Notes: generated by a model not told the origin, from the letters alone. Positions 20,001-30,058 are shown, numbered from the stretch's first letter. The stretch is 64,000 nucleotides of DNA from Victivallales bacterium (GCA_021733985.1 JAIPJT010000002.1:50468-114467), one strand, 5' to 3'. Numbers and translations: made by a program.

Positions 20001-20341
20001 TTTTCTTTAAAATCAGTTCTGGATATTCTATAAAGAGAACTGATATATTCTTTTTCATTTTCAGGGAAATAGTGATTCATGTCTCCGATTTCGGAGATTT
20101 TTAAAATGCGTTTATTTATATTTAACAGTTTACTCCAAATGTTAAAATCAAAAACAAGGTTTTCAGCATAATTGATGTCAGGCAGAATAAATATTACAGG
20201 CCTTGAAAAATCTAAAGGTAACTGTAAAAGAGATGGTACAAGGACTTTCTTGTCAACATCTTTTACAGCTATTGAATCAGCTTTTCTCTGGTTAAAGATT
20301 GAATTGATTAAATTTTTGAGCTTTTTTAAGTCATTTTTCAT
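17081..20341 (-). CDS. mfd: transcription-repair coupling factor
   Basis: RLICGDAGYGKTEIAMRAAF, LIIDEEQRFGVEHKE, LSATPIPRTLYLAMSGIRDLS motifs. Confidence 0.96.
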   Translation of the reverse strand: MKNDLKKLKNLINSIFNQRKADSIAVKDVDKKVLVPSLLQLPLDFSRPVIFILPDINYAENLVFDFNIWSKLLNINKRILKISEIGDMNHYFPENEKEYISSLYRISRTDFKENNLFSVTAAGCFTPLISPEIFHETYFKLRKGEKIEFHKLLNKLTELDYDNEFETSEPFQFSRRGGIVDVFSPLQEYPARIEFWGDEIDNIRYYSPSSQKTVKIIDSYTLTGRNIIQDTASSYTLLDYFPDEPQKIFIYPEQCRENLKIYSNSGIEKNFVSLINKAYKSNSSYFIFDPFESASCDPKNIERPIVNQLPLDPAGILKDEINFSNRTHCVQARIEQIKQWLNFNYNVFFTTRNDKGIDFLKNWLKENQLSDEKNIYIIKTDFSAGFVLPDNGTVLVTEKELLCFPIKKRTSPTTKMSLYSDSIPESKSSDFRLGDYVVHITYGIGIFRGIKEIKTQNCIKEVIEIEYDNEMKLFVPVWQANLVSRYIGSRKTMPKLSKLGSTRWTKDKAAALRGAKYMATELLQIQAMRSSCEGIKFSEDAIEQEFFEASFPFNETVDQLKANEDVKADMIKKKPMDRLICGDAGYGKTEIAMRAAFRAVMCGRQIAVLVPTTILAQQHYYNFLERFAEFPVNIEMLSRFKTKKEQQEIINKLHTESLDIIIGTHRIIQNDIKLSNLGLLIIDEEQRFGVEHKEKLKKLRATVDVLTLSATPIPRTLYLAMSGIRDLSTIITAPVERHPVQTMVCQFDNKIIKNAINREKRRGGQVFFLHNRVKTIERRYSRLKEEFPEVSFSIAHGQMPENELEEVMERFIMGKTDVLICTTIIESGVDIPNANTIIVERSDRFGLAELYQLRGRVGRWTRQAYAYLLLPEHNIITGKARERLSAVRKYTQLGAGFKLAVKDLEIRGTGNILGSKQSGHINSVGFDLYCQLLKNAVNSLKGKKEINFIPSVDISLDFLEFGTHVNKNKLSACFTDDYIPSEILRIDLYRKLSSAASVSEIESIREEIIDRFGKLNKNAENFLTVMEIKLRLALAGYNSLSFHNDHLFIEGNGGNIFKVNGKIPKLKAGSSREKLLSILKYSRKIC

Positions 20342-20466
20342 TTGAAGAATGCTAAATATTATTTATATTTATAATTTTGTTTGATTTTAATGTAGATTTT
20401 TCTACTTCATTATAATATAATTGTAAAAACAAAATTTAACAAATAACCAGGAAATGTTAAAAACCT

Positions 20467-21561
20467 ATGACTGAAAAAAAGGAACAAACGGAAAACAATA
20501 ACAAAAGGGATTTTAAAGGCCTGGAGGATGTTGTAGGTGAGATCAGCGAAAACCAAAATTCAGGTTCAGATAAGAAGTCCGGCTCAGAAGAGCAGAGCAT
20601 CAGTCAGGATAAGAGAATAAAGCAGGGTATGATACGCAAAAAAAATACTTTAAACAGGCTGAAAAATAAAACAGCCAAAACAGATAATAAGCTAAAACAG
20701 GGTATGGATGACCTAAGTGCATTAGGTAAAAACGATACAATGAAAGTTTATATGCAGGATATAGGAAAAATATCCCTTGTAAATAAAAGTGAAGAAATCG
20801 AACTGGCTGATGATATCCACGGGGAAGACGAGGACGCTAAGGAAAGAGCTAGAGCGGTTTTAATAAAAGCAAACCTGAGACTGGTTGTTAAAATCGCACA
20901 CGATTTTAAAGGGCTGGGACTGCCGCTTCTTGACCTTATTTCTGAAGGTAATATCGGGCTTATGAGGGCTGTGGAAAAATTTGATCCGAAAAAAGGAGCA
21001 AAATTCAGTTCTTATGCTGCATGGTGGATTAAACAGTCTATGCGCAGGGCTCTTGCTAATCAAAGCAGAACAATAAGGATTCCTGTACAATCAGCTGGGA
21101 AAATTAATAAAATTAAATCAATGCGGCTGAAACTTGCAGAAGAGCTTGGCAGAGAACCTACAGATGCTGAGATAGCTGAAAGACTTGAGTTTAGTAAACG
21201 TACTGTTTCCGGATTAAGATTGGCGGACCTCAGGACTTTTTCTCTGCATGACCCTATTCAACAGGGGGAAGAAGGTGAGTTTCAGGATATTATCCCTGAT
21301 AATGCTGCACAGACCCCTGAAAGAATCCTTGGTGATTTTGAGTCTATCAAACGACTTCAGCACTTAATTAAAGAACTGGATGAAAGAGAGAAAAGAATTC
21401 TTAAAATGCGTTTCGGGCTTGAAGGTGAAAGGCCGAAAACATTGGAAGAGGTCAGTCAGGAAATCGGAAGAACACGGGAAAGAGTCCGGCAGATTCAAAA
21501 TCAGGCTTTACAGCGGCTAAAAAGTATGCTTTTTGATGAAGCGGGATTTGCACAAGAATAA
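20467..21561 (+). CDS. rpoD: primary RNA polymerase sigma factor
   Basis: Regions 2 and 4 of sigma-70: [69 protein letters not shown]. Confidence 0.92.
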   Translation: MTEKKEQTENNNKRDFKGLEDVVGEISENQNSGSDKKSGSEEQSISQDKRIKQGMIRKKNTLNRLKNKTAKTDNKLKQGMDDLSALGKNDTMKVYMQDIGKISLVNKSEEIELADDIHGEDEDAKERARAVLIKANLRLVVKIAHDFKGLGLPLLDLISEGNIGLMRAVEKFDPKKGAKFSSYAAWWIKQSMRRALANQSRTIRIPVQSAGKINKIKSMRLKLAEELGREPTDAEIAERLEFSKRTVSGLRLADLRTFSLHDPIQQGEEGEFQDIIPDNAAQTPERILGDFESIKRLQHLIKELDEREKRILKMRFGLEGERPKTLEEVSQEIGRTRERVRQIQNQALQRLKSMLFDEAGFAQE

Positions 21562-21619
21562 AATTGAGTTATCTTAAGTAACTTTATTAGGATAATATAA
21601 TTTAGGAGTTAAAAGGAAT

Positions 21620-21787
21620 ATGACAGAAGTAAAAATTAAAAAAGGTGAGCCGGTAGATAGAGCACTGCGCAGATTAAAAAAGAAACTTGACAAAGAAGGA
21701 ACACTGAAAGAGCTTCGCAACAGGCGCCATTATGAAAAACCAAGCGAAGAAAAACGCAGATTAGCCAAATCATCAAGGCGTCGCTAG
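21620..21787 (+). CDS. rpsU: 30S ribosomal protein S21
   Basis: 55 aa: MTEVKIKKGEPVDRALRRLKKKLDKEGTLKELRNRRHYEKPSEEKRRLAKSSRRR; missing from supplied ORF list. Confidence 0.93.
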   Translation: MTEVKIKKGEPVDRALRRLKKKLDKEGTLKELRNRRHYEKPSEEKRRLAKSSRRR

Positions 21788-21824
21788 TTTATTAAAATTT
21801 GCAATTGCTGAATGAATTTTTCTG

Positions 21825-21854
21825 GCCTGTTCTTTAAAGAACAGGCTTTTTGTT
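21825..21854 (+). terminator. intrinsic terminator downstream of rpsU
   Basis: Perfect palindrome GCCTGTTCTTTAAAGAACAGGC followed by TTTTTGTT. Confidence 0.85.
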
Positions 21855-21899
21855 AACAGTTTCAAAATGCTGCTGTAAATAAATTTGTAGGAGGTAAAA

Positions 21900-23126
21900 A
21901 TGAAAAGGACAGTAATTCTTCTAATGGATTCTTTCGGGGTAGGCAGTTCTGCTGACTCAATTAAGTACGGTGATGACGGTTCGAATACTCTTGGGCATAT
22001 TGTCGAGGAGTGTGCCGCTGACAAATGTAATGATGGCAGCAGAAATGGTCCTTTGACATTGCCTAATTTAGCTAAATATGGACTGGAAAAAATCGCTGAA
22101 GAAAGTAAGGGAATAAAGCTGAAACACACACTCGGGTATAATGGCAGCATAAAAGGTGCCTATGGTTTTGCTGTAGAACGCAGCAAAGGAAAAGATACTC
22201 CGAGCGGTCATTGGGAGATTGCCGGTGTACCTGTTATGTTTGAATGGAGGTATTTCCCGAAAACTGTTCCCTGTTTCCCTGAAAAACTAATTAATGACTT
22301 TATAAAAGAATGCGGACTACCGGGTATTTTGGGAAACAAACATGCTTCAGGAACTGTTATAATTAATGAACTTGGTGATGAACATCTAAAAACCGGAAAG
22401 CCTATAGTTTATACTTCCGCGGACAGTGTCTTTCAAATAGCTGCACATGAAGAATATTTTGGGCTGGACAGATTAAATGAAATATGTGAAAAAGCAAGAA
22501 AACTTGTCGATGATTATAATATAGGCAGAGTAATAGCAAGGCCTTTTGTAGGAAAAGGTAATGGAAATTATGTGAGGACAAATAACCGGCATGACTTATC
22601 TGTATCGCCTCCGGAACCCACTTTGCTCGATTTTTTAAAACAGGCCGGGGGAGAGGTTATTTCCATAGGCAAAATTGCAGATATCTTTGCAGAGAATGGT
22701 ATTACAAAAAAAATTAAGGCCGGCGGGATTGACGGGTTATTTGATTCAACATTAAATGAATTGGAAAATGCCGGAGATAACACTTTAATTTTTACAAACT
22801 TTGTTGATTTTGATGCTTCTTATGGGCATAGAAGAAATGTCTGCGGATATGCCGAGGCTCTTGAATATTTTGACAGTCGCCTGCCGGATTTGGAAAAGCT
22901 GCTTCAGCCCGGAGATATGATAGTTATTACTGCTGACCACGGTTGTGATCCGACATGGCAGGGTACTGATCATACAAGAGAGCATATTCCGGTAATATTT
23001 TTCGGCCCGGATATTAAGAATGTAAATATAGGCAGAAGAAATACCTTTTCAGACATTGGACAGACAATAGCTTCGCATATGTGTCTGCCTGAGTTAAAAA
23101 ACGGCGAGGTCTGTAACATATTTTAA
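21900..23126 (+). CDS. deoB: phosphopentomutase
   Basis: [51 protein letters not shown]. Confidence 0.95.
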   Translation: MKRTVILLMDSFGVGSSADSIKYGDDGSNTLGHIVEECAADKCNDGSRNGPLTLPNLAKYGLEKIAEESKGIKLKHTLGYNGSIKGAYGFAVERSKGKDTPSGHWEIAGVPVMFEWRYFPKTVPCFPEKLINDFIKECGLPGILGNKHASGTVIINELGDEHLKTGKPIVYTSADSVFQIAAHEEYFGLDRLNEICEKARKLVDDYNIGRVIARPFVGKGNGNYVRTNNRHDLSVSPPEPTLLDFLKQAGGEVISIGKIADIFAENGITKKIKAGGIDGLFDSTLNELENAGDNTLIFTNFVDFDASYGHRRNVCGYAEALEYFDSRLPDLEKLLQPGDMIVITADHGCDPTWQGTDHTREHIPVIFFGPDIKNVNIGRRNTFSDIGQTIASHMCLPELKNGEVCNIF

Positions 23127-23398
23127 CTCTGAAGAAGAATGAAAAACTAAACTTTATAATATATACACCAATGTTGTTGAATTAAGGATTAAGCATTCGG
23201 AATCAAAGGACTGATTTCCCAAAATACAGAATGCGGGGGGTGGAGGATAATTCCATGCTTTTTAGAAAAATATCCATTCAGTGTCTATCTCTGGAAAATC
23301 ATTGAAATCAAATAATAACTGTGATAAAAATGTATTCATTGAATTTTACCTTTCTTTTGTACCTGATTTCTGAATATATTATACAAAATTGGCATTGA

Positions 23399-23476
23399 TG
23401 TACGTACTAAGATTGATTTTTATTTGTTCATGCTGTCTGTATAGCGTGGCGGGATTCTCGAAAAATCAATTGTTTA
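23399..23476 (+). repeat. dispersed repeat B copy 1 (palindromic, about 70 bp)
   Basis: GATTGATTTTTATTTG...TATAGCGTGGCGGGATTCTCGAAAAATCAATTG; related to reverse strand of 29926-29996. Confidence 0.6.
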
Positions 23477-23575
23477 AGTATGAATGTTAGGGCTTGTCCC
23501 AATAGAGTAGAGAAAGATATGCTATATTATTATCAGCCATTACGGGATAACAGCCCTGTGATGTATGATTATAAA

Positions 23576-23604
23576 AAAATGCATAATTTGGGTTAAAATC
23601 TTAG
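23576..23604 (+). repeat. dispersed repeat D copy
   Basis: AAAATGCATAATTTGGGTTAAAATCTTAG; compare 16966-16993 reverse strand. Confidence 0.5.
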
Positions 23605-23640
23605 CTTGTTTTCGAACAGGCCTTAAATAAATTTCAAATG

Positions 23641-25422
23641 TTAATCATTTTCTTCCCATTGCTGAGGGATGAACGTCTGTCTTTTTTTGTAACCCTTTTT
23701 ATTAAAATAATCATAAAGACTGAATATATCCCAGCTATCCCTTCTTGAGCCATCCAGGTTACCCTGAATTTCTTCTTTATTGGATTTATCATAGTTTTTT
23801 ATAGTGTCTATAGACTCTTGAGTGACTTTTTCTGATACTGTGGTATTTGCAATAATTTTTGGGGTAATAATTATTATAAGTTCTGTCTGTTCAGTGACTT
23901 CCTGATAACTTGTGAAAAGCCAGCCTAACATTGGTATATCACCGAGGAAGGGTACCTGATATTTTGCTGTTGTTTTTAGATCTTTAAGCAGGCCGCCCAG
24001 AATCAGAGAGTGATTGTCTTTTACAGTTGAAGTGTTTTCTGTGATTCTCTGCCCGATTACAGGATAATTAGTAAAACTTCCTACATCAATTCTTTCAACT
24101 ATAGAAGTTATTGACATTTTAAAATCAAGCGTAACATCGTTTTTTGAATTAATTCGAGGAGTAATATTTACTTTTACTCCGATCCTTTTCCAGTCGACTG
24201 TTGTTTCCGAAGTAGGAAGGTTTGATGATGAAGTTCCCATATTTGTCTGTGCCTGTTCTATAGGTTCCTGGCTGCCTACATTTATTTCAGCTTTCTGGTT
24301 TTCAGAGGTTAATAGTCTTGGTTGATTTAATATCTTTATATTTGAAACATATTGGCTTGCTTCTATATCAGCAAGAAACTGTTGGTTGTTGTAAATTGCT
24401 CCCAAATAGGGATTGGAGATATTATCAAATTTAGGCTTTGGAACCCAGTAGTTAGGATTTTTATCCGTTCCCATATTGGTTTTCCATTTTGTTGCATTTT
24501 GTCCCATCCCTCCTGTTAAGGCTCCTATATTTGTATCGAAAGCTACTCCGAATCCGAATTTATCTGAATAGGTAATCTCAATTATTTTAATATTTAACAG
24601 TACCTGTTTACGGCGCAGGTCAAGTTTATCAATTGCTTTTTTAATTTCCATCTGTTTGGATTTCGGGGCAAGAACAACCACACAATTGGCATCGTCAAGT
24701 GAATTAATCATAATCCGTTGTGTTTTTCCACCGGCTCTGAAGCTCATTTTGTATATTTCGGAAAGGCTTTTAGCTACATTTTCTGCCTTAAGGTAGTCGA
24801 TTTGGTATACTCTAACTTCAGAAGTAGATTTTTGATAAATCTGCATATATTTACCTGATATATGATATGACAGGCCTCTGGAATCTAACAGCGCTTTAAA
24901 AACTTTCATAAGCCTTTTCAATGTAAGTTTTTTAGGAGTTTTTATCGTTAATTTTCCCTGAAGCTGATTTTCTCCGATCAGTAGTTTTTTGTTCAGCCTC
25001 GCTACAAACCTTGCAAATTCCGATAAAGAAATATTAGGAAAGTCAAATGTGATATTAGGCTTTTTCTTTATATGATTTTTTTTCTCATCATCACTTTTTC
25101 TTTTTTTATATTTTCCGAAAGGCTTTGACTTTTTATTGTCTACTACTTTAACGGTAACCTCTCTGGATATATCATTAAGATAATTATCGATATCATTTTT
25201 TATTAGAACCGGAATTTTATTTAAAATCAGTTCATTAATTGTGGAGTATATCTGAGGATAATTTTTATCAGAGTCTATGAAGGAGTTTATCTTGTCTGAG
25301 CGAAGTGGATTATCGGATGAATTACCTGCAAATGATACAGGGATATTCTGGCCAATAAAAAACATTAATATGAATAGAAATAAATGTAAAAGTTTATTTT
25401 TAGTATATGGCATTAAATACAT
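23641..25422 (-). CDS. type II/IV secretion system secretin (GspD/PilQ family)
   Basis: C-terminal secretin domain VGQRITENTSTVKDNHSLILGGLLKD...VPFLGDIPMLGWLFTSYQEVTEQTELIIIITPKII. Confidence 0.88.
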   Translation of the reverse strand: MYLMPYTKNKLLHLFLFILMFFIGQNIPVSFAGNSSDNPLRSDKINSFIDSDKNYPQIYSTINELILNKIPVLIKNDIDNYLNDISREVTVKVVDNKKSKPFGKYKKRKSDDEKKNHIKKKPNITFDFPNISLSEFARFVARLNKKLLIGENQLQGKLTIKTPKKLTLKRLMKVFKALLDSRGLSYHISGKYMQIYQKSTSEVRVYQIDYLKAENVAKSLSEIYKMSFRAGGKTQRIMINSLDDANCVVVLAPKSKQMEIKKAIDKLDLRRKQVLLNIKIIEITYSDKFGFGVAFDTNIGALTGGMGQNATKWKTNMGTDKNPNYWVPKPKFDNISNPYLGAIYNNQQFLADIEASQYVSNIKILNQPRLLTSENQKAEINVGSQEPIEQAQTNMGTSSSNLPTSETTVDWKRIGVKVNITPRINSKNDVTLDFKMSITSIVERIDVGSFTNYPVIGQRITENTSTVKDNHSLILGGLLKDLKTTAKYQVPFLGDIPMLGWLFTSYQEVTEQTELIIIITPKIIANTTVSEKVTQESIDTIKNYDKSNKEEIQGNLDGSRRDSWDIFSLYDYFNKKGYKKRQTFIPQQWEEND

Positions 25423-25506
25423 TGATTAATAATTATTAACATAAAAATATACAGATTAATTTAATAAAAACCTGCTGGATTTTCTACGGGTTTTATTAAT
25501 ATAATT

Positions 25507-25545
25507 AATTAGATGTTGCATGAAACCTTTTTCGTGTAACATCTC
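25507..25545. repeat. TIR-TIR hairpin (AGATGTTGCATGAAA / TTTCGTGTAACATCT)
   Basis: Inverted arms with few mismatches; related to 25809-25836 and to ends of 3375-3923 element. Confidence 0.6.
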
Positions 25546-25706
25546 CCCTGAAACAAAAATTACTATACAGTAAAATATTGCATTAAATCGTATAATTTTA
25601 TTATACATTTGACAATAATGCTGTATTGCGGCGCGCTCGGAGATCGCGCCCTACCGTTTTGTTTCAGAAAAGATTAAACTTTGTCGAACAAAGAGCAACG
25701 CTAATT
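25545..25706 (+). repeat. dispersed repeat A copy 2
   Basis: Near-identical to copy 1 but lacks the 27-bp segment AAGCCGTCGCCCTATGGCTCACACGGT; TIR core 25549-25666. Confidence 0.8.
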
Positions 25707-25847
25707 ATACTAATAAAAAATAGAGACTTATACATATAATACAATTGCTGAGATAAATAATTTTTTAATAATATATAATTTTAAAAATAATTGCGGGTTA
25801 TTTAAACAGATGTTGTACGAAAAGGTTTCATACACTTCAGGCTGTTA

Positions 25848-26750
25848 TTATGACCTGGGATGGAACTGATTAAATATTGATTTTAGCCGGCTGTTTTCAA
25901 TATGAGTATAAATCTGTGTAGTGCTGATGTCTGAATGTCCCAGCATTTCCTGAATGATCCTGAGGTCGGCGCCATTAGCTAAAAGATGACTGGCAAATGA
26001 ATGTCTTATAGTATGCGGATGAATATTTTTTTTAATACCGGCCATTTTACCGGCAAGTTTAACTATATCCCATACCCTTTTCCTGGTTAATTTATTTCCG
26101 TTGTTCGAAAGAAAAACAAAAGGGCTTTCTGTTTCATATTTAAGGAGCAGAGGACGGATTTTATCAGTATAGCGTTTTAAAATCCTCTGCGCAGGAATAC
26201 CGAGCGGAACAATCCTTTCCTTTTCTCCCTTGCCGTATATTCTTATAATTGCCTCATCGTATTTTATATTATTAAGTTTAAGGTCCACGGTTTCCGAGAC
26301 GCGGAGACCGCAGGAATACATAATCTCAAGAATTGTTCTGTTCCTGGTAATAAGAGGGTCTCTTGATTTATTTGAAAATGCATTTAAAAGTAAGTCAACT
26401 TCGTCTATGGATAAAAACTCCGGAAGAAGACGCCACAGTTTCGGAGAAATCATTATATCTGTAATATCATAAGTGATTAATTTTTCTTGGTAGAGGTATT
26501 TGAAAAATATTTTTATAGAAACTAAGCGCCTTGCAAGTGAGGATGACTCAAGTCCATTCTCAGAACTTTCTTCAAGGAAATCGAGAATATCATCTCTTTT
26601 TATACTGTTGAAATTTTCGTTTTTTTCTTTTTTTAAGAATTCAATAAAAAAATTGATGTCGGAAATATAAGAAGAAACTGTGTTTTCACTGAGACCTTTT
26701 TCCATAAGTAGATAACCGGAAAACTGTTTCAGGATGCTTGGAATATTCAT
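25848..26750 (-). CDS. XerC/XerD-type tyrosine recombinase
   Basis: IMYSCGLRVSETVDL, HPHTIRHSFASHLLANGADLRIIQEMLGHSDISTTQIYTHI; catalytic R..HxxR..H..Y. Confidence 0.92.
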   Translation of the reverse strand: MNIPSILKQFSGYLLMEKGLSENTVSSYISDINFFIEFLKKEKNENFNSIKRDDILDFLEESSENGLESSSLARRLVSIKIFFKYLYQEKLITYDITDIMISPKLWRLLPEFLSIDEVDLLLNAFSNKSRDPLITRNRTILEIMYSCGLRVSETVDLKLNNIKYDEAIIRIYGKGEKERIVPLGIPAQRILKRYTDKIRPLLLKYETESPFVFLSNNGNKLTRKRVWDIVKLAGKMAGIKKNIHPHTIRHSFASHLLANGADLRIIQEMLGHSDISTTQIYTHIENSRLKSIFNQFHPRS

Positions 26751-26774
26751 ATTATTAACGATATCCTGTTAAAT

Positions 26775-27848
26775 TTAATTTTTTCTGATAACTAAATAAC
26801 GGCTGAGTTCTAACAATAGTTTTTTGTAATTGCTGTCGGGGAAATCGGAGAGACAATTTTCAGCCTGTTGATGAAGAGTTTTTATTTGTTCGAGTGTAAT
26901 TTTTTCAGCGCCGGATTTTCTAACAAGATTTTTTATAATTTCCATATCTTCAACTGAAATTTTCTCTCTTCCAAGATAGGAACTAAGCAGTTCTCTTTCG
27001 GCTGACTCCAGTTTTTCAAGTGCCATGAGCATAAGGGTTGTTGGTTTTGACGCTTTGATGTCACTGCCGACTGACTTTCCTAATTTATCAGTATCGGAAA
27101 AAATACCAAGCCAATCATCTTTCAACTGGAAGGCTATGCCCAGTGATGAGGCAAAACCTGAAAGTTTTTTTATTCGGTGATCAGAATTATCAGCTGTATT
27201 TAAGGCTATTTTAGCTCCTGCTTTAACGCAGAAAGTAAGCAGAGCACCGGTTTTAAGGTAAATCATTTCTTTAACTTCCTCCGGCGTCACGTTGTTAATT
27301 GTTCTGTAGGACATTTCTACATCTATTGCTTCTCCACTGATAAGTTCTCTGGAAACTGTTTCCGCAAGGTCTCTGCATAATGACAAAGTTACATCAGGTG
27401 ATACACCATTTTCTGTTGATTTCAACAAAAGAGTTAAAGCCCAGGACTGTTGGAGATCGCCTGCTAAAAGTGCAAAATCAACACCAAACTTTTTTGATCC
27501 TGAAGTGTCAAGGGAAAAGGTTTCCGCGGCATAATTTTTCAGGTTAATATGAGTAGAAGGATTACCGCGTCTTAAATCATCATTGTCAATGATATCATCA
27601 TGTACGAGGGTCCAGTTATGATATATCTCAGCCGCTGCAGCAGCATAATATGCCATTTCAATGTTGCCGTTAAGTAAACCGCAGCACCATAAAACCAATG
27701 CCGGGCGAAGCCTTTTTCCCGGGTTTGACGGATATTGCAAAACTGCTTCCCTCAATTGTAACGGAGAAATTTTTGTAGGGTAATCATCAGTTTGTATTAT
27801 TGCATCAATTCCATCTGATACTTTTTTTAACTCATTAAACAGTAACAT
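26775..27848 (-). CDS. polyprenyl diphosphate synthase
   Basis: LVHDDIIDNDDLRRG (first Asp-rich motif) and FQLKDDWLGIF (second). Confidence 0.9.
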   Translation of the reverse strand: MLLFNELKKVSDGIDAIIQTDDYPTKISPLQLREAVLQYPSNPGKRLRPALVLWCCGLLNGNIEMAYYAAAAAEIYHNWTLVHDDIIDNDDLRRGNPSTHINLKNYAAETFSLDTSGSKKFGVDFALLAGDLQQSWALTLLLKSTENGVSPDVTLSLCRDLAETVSRELISGEAIDVEMSYRTINNVTPEEVKEMIYLKTGALLTFCVKAGAKIALNTADNSDHRIKKLSGFASSLGIAFQLKDDWLGIFSDTDKLGKSVGSDIKASKPTTLMLMALEKLESAERELLSSYLGREKISVEDMEIIKNLVRKSGAEKITLEQIKTLHQQAENCLSDFPDSNYKKLLLELSRYLVIRKN

Positions 27849-28495
27849 TATTTTCCTAATCTGGAATATTCATTTGCAAAATAAGCAACTTTTTCTATTT
27901 CCATTGTTATATCTATTCGCTCGACAAAAACATTATTAGGTACTCTTAATGTAGCGGGAGCAAAATTTAAAATACCTGTAACCCCTGCGCTGACGAGTTT
28001 ATCAGTAACTTTCTGGGCATATACTGACGGTACTGTGATAATTCCGAGCGTAATTCCTAATTCCTTTACCTTTGTTTTCATCTCAGATAATGGATAACAC
28101 TTGCAGCTTGCTATTACTTTACCTATTTTCTCTTCATCAATATCAAAAGCTGCTGCTACAGACGGGGTCGAGCGCTGATAATTAGAATAAGAAAGGATCG
28201 CTTTTCCTAAGTCGCCTACTCCTACCAGGGCTATCTGCCCGGCTTTGTCATTATCGAGTATTGAGTTTATGCTGTTTAAAAGGTAGTCTATACCGTAGCC
28301 CTGTTTTGGGTTCCCTCCTGAACAGCCTATAATCATTAAATCACGCCTGACCTGGGCAGGAGTGTTATTGGCTAATTCTGCTAACTGGTGTGAGTATATA
28401 TGACTTAATCTGTTGGATTTTAATTCAAGTAACTGGCGTCTGTAAATAGCCAGGCGCTCAATCGTTCTTGCAGGTATTTTTTCCTCTCTTTTCAT
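27848..28495 (-). CDS. rex: redox-sensing transcriptional repressor Rex
   Basis: N-terminal winged helix ERLAIYRRQLLEL...TPAQVRRDLMIIG; Rossmann IALVGVGDLGKAILSY. Confidence 0.95.
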   Translation of the reverse strand: MKREEKIPARTIERLAIYRRQLLELKSNRLSHIYSHQLAELANNTPAQVRRDLMIIGCSGGNPKQGYGIDYLLNSINSILDNDKAGQIALVGVGDLGKAILSYSNYQRSTPSVAAAFDIDEEKIGKVIASCKCYPLSEMKTKVKELGITLGIITVPSVYAQKVTDKLVSAGVTGILNFAPATLRVPNNVFVERIDITMEIEKVAYFANEYSRLGK

Positions 28496-28607
28496 ATTAC
28501 TATTCTTTCGGGTATATATAATGTAATCTTATTCACATTAAAGTAGCATTATATAACAGTAGTATCAATGCAGGTATACACTTGTAGTTTAATTTTTTTT
28601 TCTGTAT

Positions 28608-29660
28608 TTAATAATAACTGCCGGGAAGTTTATCGAACTTTGTTATTTTATATATCAGTATTGATATAATCCAGCTGACCACAAAAATTCCAATTAAATA
28701 ATATCCCAGGTTACCGATATTTTCATTTAAAGAAGCAATATAAGTCCAGAAGCTTGATTTCAATTGAAGTTTGTTTCCTATAATAGTCAGTCCTTCAAGA
28801 CCGCCGATAAAAAATGCTATTAAAAAGGAGATTAAAGTTATTGTCATATTATAGAAAAGTTTTCTAGCCGGCTTTACGAAGGCCCATCCGTAAAGACCGA
28901 GCATAAGTATACCGTCGCTTGTATCAATAAGACACATTCCAGCCATAAACAGGAGGGGGAAAGTCATAATAGCCCATATAGTCATTCCTTGTGATGCCTG
29001 TGTAGCAGATATCCCGAGCAGTGCTATTTCTGTTGCTGTGTCAAAGCCGAGACCGAATAGAAAACCTACAATATACATATGATAGCTTTTGGAAACTATT
29101 TTGAACAACGGTTTGAAAATTCTTGCTAAAAAACCTCTGTTATCAAGTATTTCTTCTGCTTCTTCATGATTATAAATTATGCCTTTCCTATAGTTAATGA
29201 ATACTTTAAGGATATCAATGAATATTATTAGATTTATTACAGCAATTATAAGCAGAAACAGTGAAGATACAGAAGTTCCTATTAAACCTCCTATTTTTTG
29301 AAATTCCGGAAGATTGTCCTTCACAAAAATAGTCCCAATGGCAACAAGTATAGACAAAAGAAGTACAACTGATGAATGGCCTAAAGAAAAGAAAAAACCT
29401 GTTGTAACCGGTGTTTTTTTTTCATGTAAAAATTTTCTTGTAACATTATCAATGGCGGCAATATGATCGGCATCTACCGCATGCCTAAGACCAAAACCGT
29501 AGGCTAAAAAAGATAAAGCAAGAAGTTTCGGGCTTCCGGAAAATAATAAATAGGCCAGTCCCCAGCTAAATAAATTAAACAGAATGAGAAATATGTAAAT
29601 CCCGGTTATCCTGTATTTCAAGTTACTGTAACTGCTGCTGTTAAATATATTATTGAACAT
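28608..29660 (-). CDS. NiCoT-family nickel/cobalt permease
   Basis: Signature RHAVDADHIAAIDNVTRK, FFSLGHSSVV, LFGLGFDTATEIAL. Confidence 0.92.
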   Translation of the reverse strand: MFNNIFNSSSYSNLKYRITGIYIFLILFNLFSWGLAYLLFSGSPKLLALSFLAYGFGLRHAVDADHIAAIDNVTRKFLHEKKTPVTTGFFFSLGHSSVVLLLSILVAIGTIFVKDNLPEFQKIGGLIGTSVSSLFLLIIAVINLIIFIDILKVFINYRKGIIYNHEEAEEILDNRGFLARIFKPLFKIVSKSYHMYIVGFLFGLGFDTATEIALLGISATQASQGMTIWAIMTFPLLFMAGMCLIDTSDGILMLGLYGWAFVKPARKLFYNMTITLISFLIAFFIGGLEGLTIIGNKLQLKSSFWTYIASLNENIGNLGYYLIGIFVVSWIISILIYKITKFDKLPGSYY

Positions 29661-29675
29661 AGTAAAGTACTCCTG

Positions 29676-29702
29676 GTATTACGAAATAAAATAACGTAAT
29701 AC
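29676..29702. promoter_or_regulatory. candidate NikR operator upstream of nickel permease
   Basis: GTATTAC-N13-GTAATAC perfect inverted repeat, 16 bp upstream of the permease start. Confidence 0.6.
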
Positions 29703-29925
29703 TGGCAAGCTACGTTGCAACCTGTTTTTAAAATTAATATGTAAAATATATTGAAATCATTCAGGATACAATTAACCTTTTTAAGTACAGTCTTTTGTCT
29801 CTAATATTTTTCAAAAATCAGAGATTTTTTCAGTAATATTAAAAGACATTCGGAAAAATTTAGAACCTCACTAACTGAAAATTCCAAATTATTGGAGTGT
29901 AAACGATAAGAATTATATATACACG

Positions 29926-29996
29926 CGTTAACGATTGATTTTACAAAAATCTCGCCACGCTATACAGTATTGATAAATAAAAATTAATCGTACCGG
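29926..29996 (-). repeat. dispersed repeat B copy 2
   Basis: Reverse strand GGTACGATTAATTTTTATTTATCAATACTGTATAGCGTGGCGAGATTTTTGTAAAATCAATCGTTAA. Confidence 0.6.
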
Positions 29997-30058
29997 GTAT
30001 ATTATATATTTAATGTACAGATAAAAAGTATTTGTCTTTAGGAAAGTAGGAACTTTAA

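Noticed and set aside
25700-25850. A dif site near the Xer recombinase gene
   Set aside because: No convincing match to a 28-bp dif-like palindrome with central spacer.
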